From NCBI GenBank assembly GCA_024229935.1, contig JAAERX010000051.1:62001-126000 (forward strand): DNA of 64,000 bases, given 5' to 3'. Origin of the DNA: Gammaproteobacteria bacterium. Lineage in GTDB: Bacteria > Pseudomonadota > Gammaproteobacteria > Steroidobacterales > GCA-2729495. A model generated the notes under the pieces. That model was not told the origin of the DNA. It ran no database searches and was given only the letters and a program-made list of their open reading frames with translations. Every line of letters begins with the position of its first letter. Positions within the stretch are counted from its first letter, which is position 1. Shown piece by piece: positions 63,273 through 64,000 of this stretch. A program made the position numbers and the translations under genes.

Positions 63273-63745
63273 TAGCTTCTAAACGCTTATGTATTATGGA
63301 TGAACACAGTAGAGGTATGTCTCTGCTTGAGCTACTGATTGTGGTGGCTATCATTGGAATAATTATGGTATTCGCACTGCCCTCATATCGTGATTACACC
63401 GTTCGTGCTCATAGGGTTGATGCAAAAACCATGCTAATGAGAATTGCAGCAGCACAGGAGAAGTTCTACCTGGTAAATAGTGAGTACTGTGCTAATGCTG
63501 ATATGGATGAAGCTATGCCAGATGGTTTGGGTATCGATCATTATAGTAATGAGGGTTACTATAATGTCACTATTGATGATGCTGCATTTGATTCAGCTGT
63601 TGGTTATAGCATTGTGGCAACTGCTGTGGGCGACCAGTTAGATGATGATGCCGGTTGTAAGGTTTTAAGCATCAACCATATGGGAGTACGTTTTGGTGGT
63701 CCGAGCAATGGCGGTACTGATGATCCGCGCTGCTGGGGTAAATGA
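63269..63745 (+). CDS. pilE: Type IV pilus minor pilin PilE
   Basis: A 158-residue prepilin with site SRG/MSLLELLIVVAIIGII, then LPSYRDYTVRAHRVDAKT, typical of the PilE minor pilin. Three Cys lie in the C-terminal region (YCANADM, DAGCKVL and DPRCWG). It starts inside the pilY1 stop (ATGA overlap), so translation is coupled. It is the last recognisable gene of the operon and is followed by a terminator. Confidence 0.9.
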   Translation: MIASKRLCIMDEHSRGMSLLELLIVVAIIGIIMVFALPSYRDYTVRAHRVDAKTMLMRIAAAQEKFYLVNSEYCANADMDEAMPDGLGIDHYSNEGYYNVTIDDAAFDSAVGYSIVATAVGDQLDDDAGCKVLSINHMGVRFGGPSNGGTDDPRCWGK

Positions 63746-63772
63746 ACCTTTCCTGTTGCTATACTTATAAAC

Positions 63773-63795
63773 AGCTCCTTAACCGGGGCTTTTTT
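63773..63795 (+). terminator. Rho-independent terminator of the pil operon
   Basis: AGCTCC (63773-63778) and GGGGCT (63785-63790) pair with one G-U, followed by a run of T to 63795. It lies 28 bases after the pilE stop. Confidence 0.7.
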
Positions 63796-63879
63796 ATAGC
63801 TGGGTGTTGCTGCCAAAGTGGTTAAACTGTGGCCTTTGGGCTGAATGCTCATAAGCAGATATTGCTCCAGAGGAATTTA

Positions 63880-64000
63880 ATGGGACTTGCATCAATAAAA
63901 GCGGCTATTAGCCATCATGGGTTATCGCTTTATATAATTGCTGTGGGCTGTATTCTTCTCGGCCCATGGAATCCGGATGGTATAGCACTCTGTGAGCTCA
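63880..64000 (+). CDS. Partial CDS of an unidentified membrane protein
   Basis: A gene begins with ATG 63880, preceded by AGAGGA at a 5-base spacing, and runs off the window. The 40 residues visible include a hydrophobic segment YIIAVGCILLGPW, so it is probably a membrane protein. An O-antigen-ligase or glycosyltransferase type would fit a place after pilin genes, but the fragment is too short to decide. Confidence 0.5.
   Translation, partial: MGLASIKAAISHHGLSLYIIAVGCILLGPWNPDGIALCEL

Overview
The window looks like the chromosome of a gammaproteobacterium of moderate, roughly mid-40s GC content (estimated by eye). It is almost entirely coding. Several blocks follow synteny known from Pseudomonas and Escherichia: purM-purN next to a DUF2066 gene and hda; DUF2069-wrbA-arsC; pepA-holC-valS divergent from lptFG; mrp-dcd near metG; an rnf (rsx) cluster with nth; and fimT/U-pilVWXY1-pilE. 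The genes suggest an aerobic, respiring cell with type IV pili and c-di-GMP signalling. I see no tRNA, rRNA, CRISPR array, integrase or transposase.

Layout. 1-7.7 kb: a GAF/PAS/GGDEF/EAL protein, a DUF2845 protein, nadC, a stand-alone PuuD-type membrane domain, DUF1289, a monothiol glutaredoxin, RNase T and a divergent M17 aminopeptidase. 7.9-13.7 kb: the pyruvate dehydrogenase operon aceE-aceF-lpdA, in which E3 carries its own lipoyl domain. 13.8-30 kb: a DUF3313-like exported protein, then nth-rnfE, then a block with a cytochrome c4-like protein, a FixJ/FixL-like pair, an aa3-type cytochrome c oxidase operon and a lipoprotein, then rnfG-D-C-B-A and metG. 30-35 kb: two PilT-family ATPases and a HEAT-repeat Ser/Thr kinase in one operon. 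35-48 kb: mrp, dcd, DUF3108, purN, purM, DUF2066, a CDP-alcohol phosphatidyltransferase, hda, DUF2069, wrbA, arsC, acylphosphatase, a lytic transglycosylase, proS, pssA, a family-4 uracil-DNA glycosylase and rimI. 48-56 kb: valS, a small unknown gene, holC, pepA, lptF, lptG and an RDD protein. 56-64 kb: two very small genes, a mostly empty 0.5 kb, then the minor-pilin/PilY1 operon, and the start of an unidentified membrane protein cut by the window edge.

The most interesting reading is of two insertions into one old synteny block. The order dcd-mrp | metG-rnfABCDGE-nth is recalled from related genomes. Here it is interrupted twice. A HEAT-kinase/PilT/PilT operon sits between mrp and metG. An approximately 8 kb respiratory block (aa3 oxidase, FixLJ-like regulators, cytochrome c4) sits between rnfG and rnfE. 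The FixL-like kinase keeps the His and two Arg residues that bind heme and sense oxygen in Bradyrhizobium FixL, so it may be an oxygen sensor placed beside the oxidase. The kinase/PilT module and the minor-pilin operon with PilY1 both point to regulated surface motility or adhesion. Other candidates for new biology are a 26-residue membrane peptide with a strong ribosome binding site and a short exported protein between pilX and pilY1.
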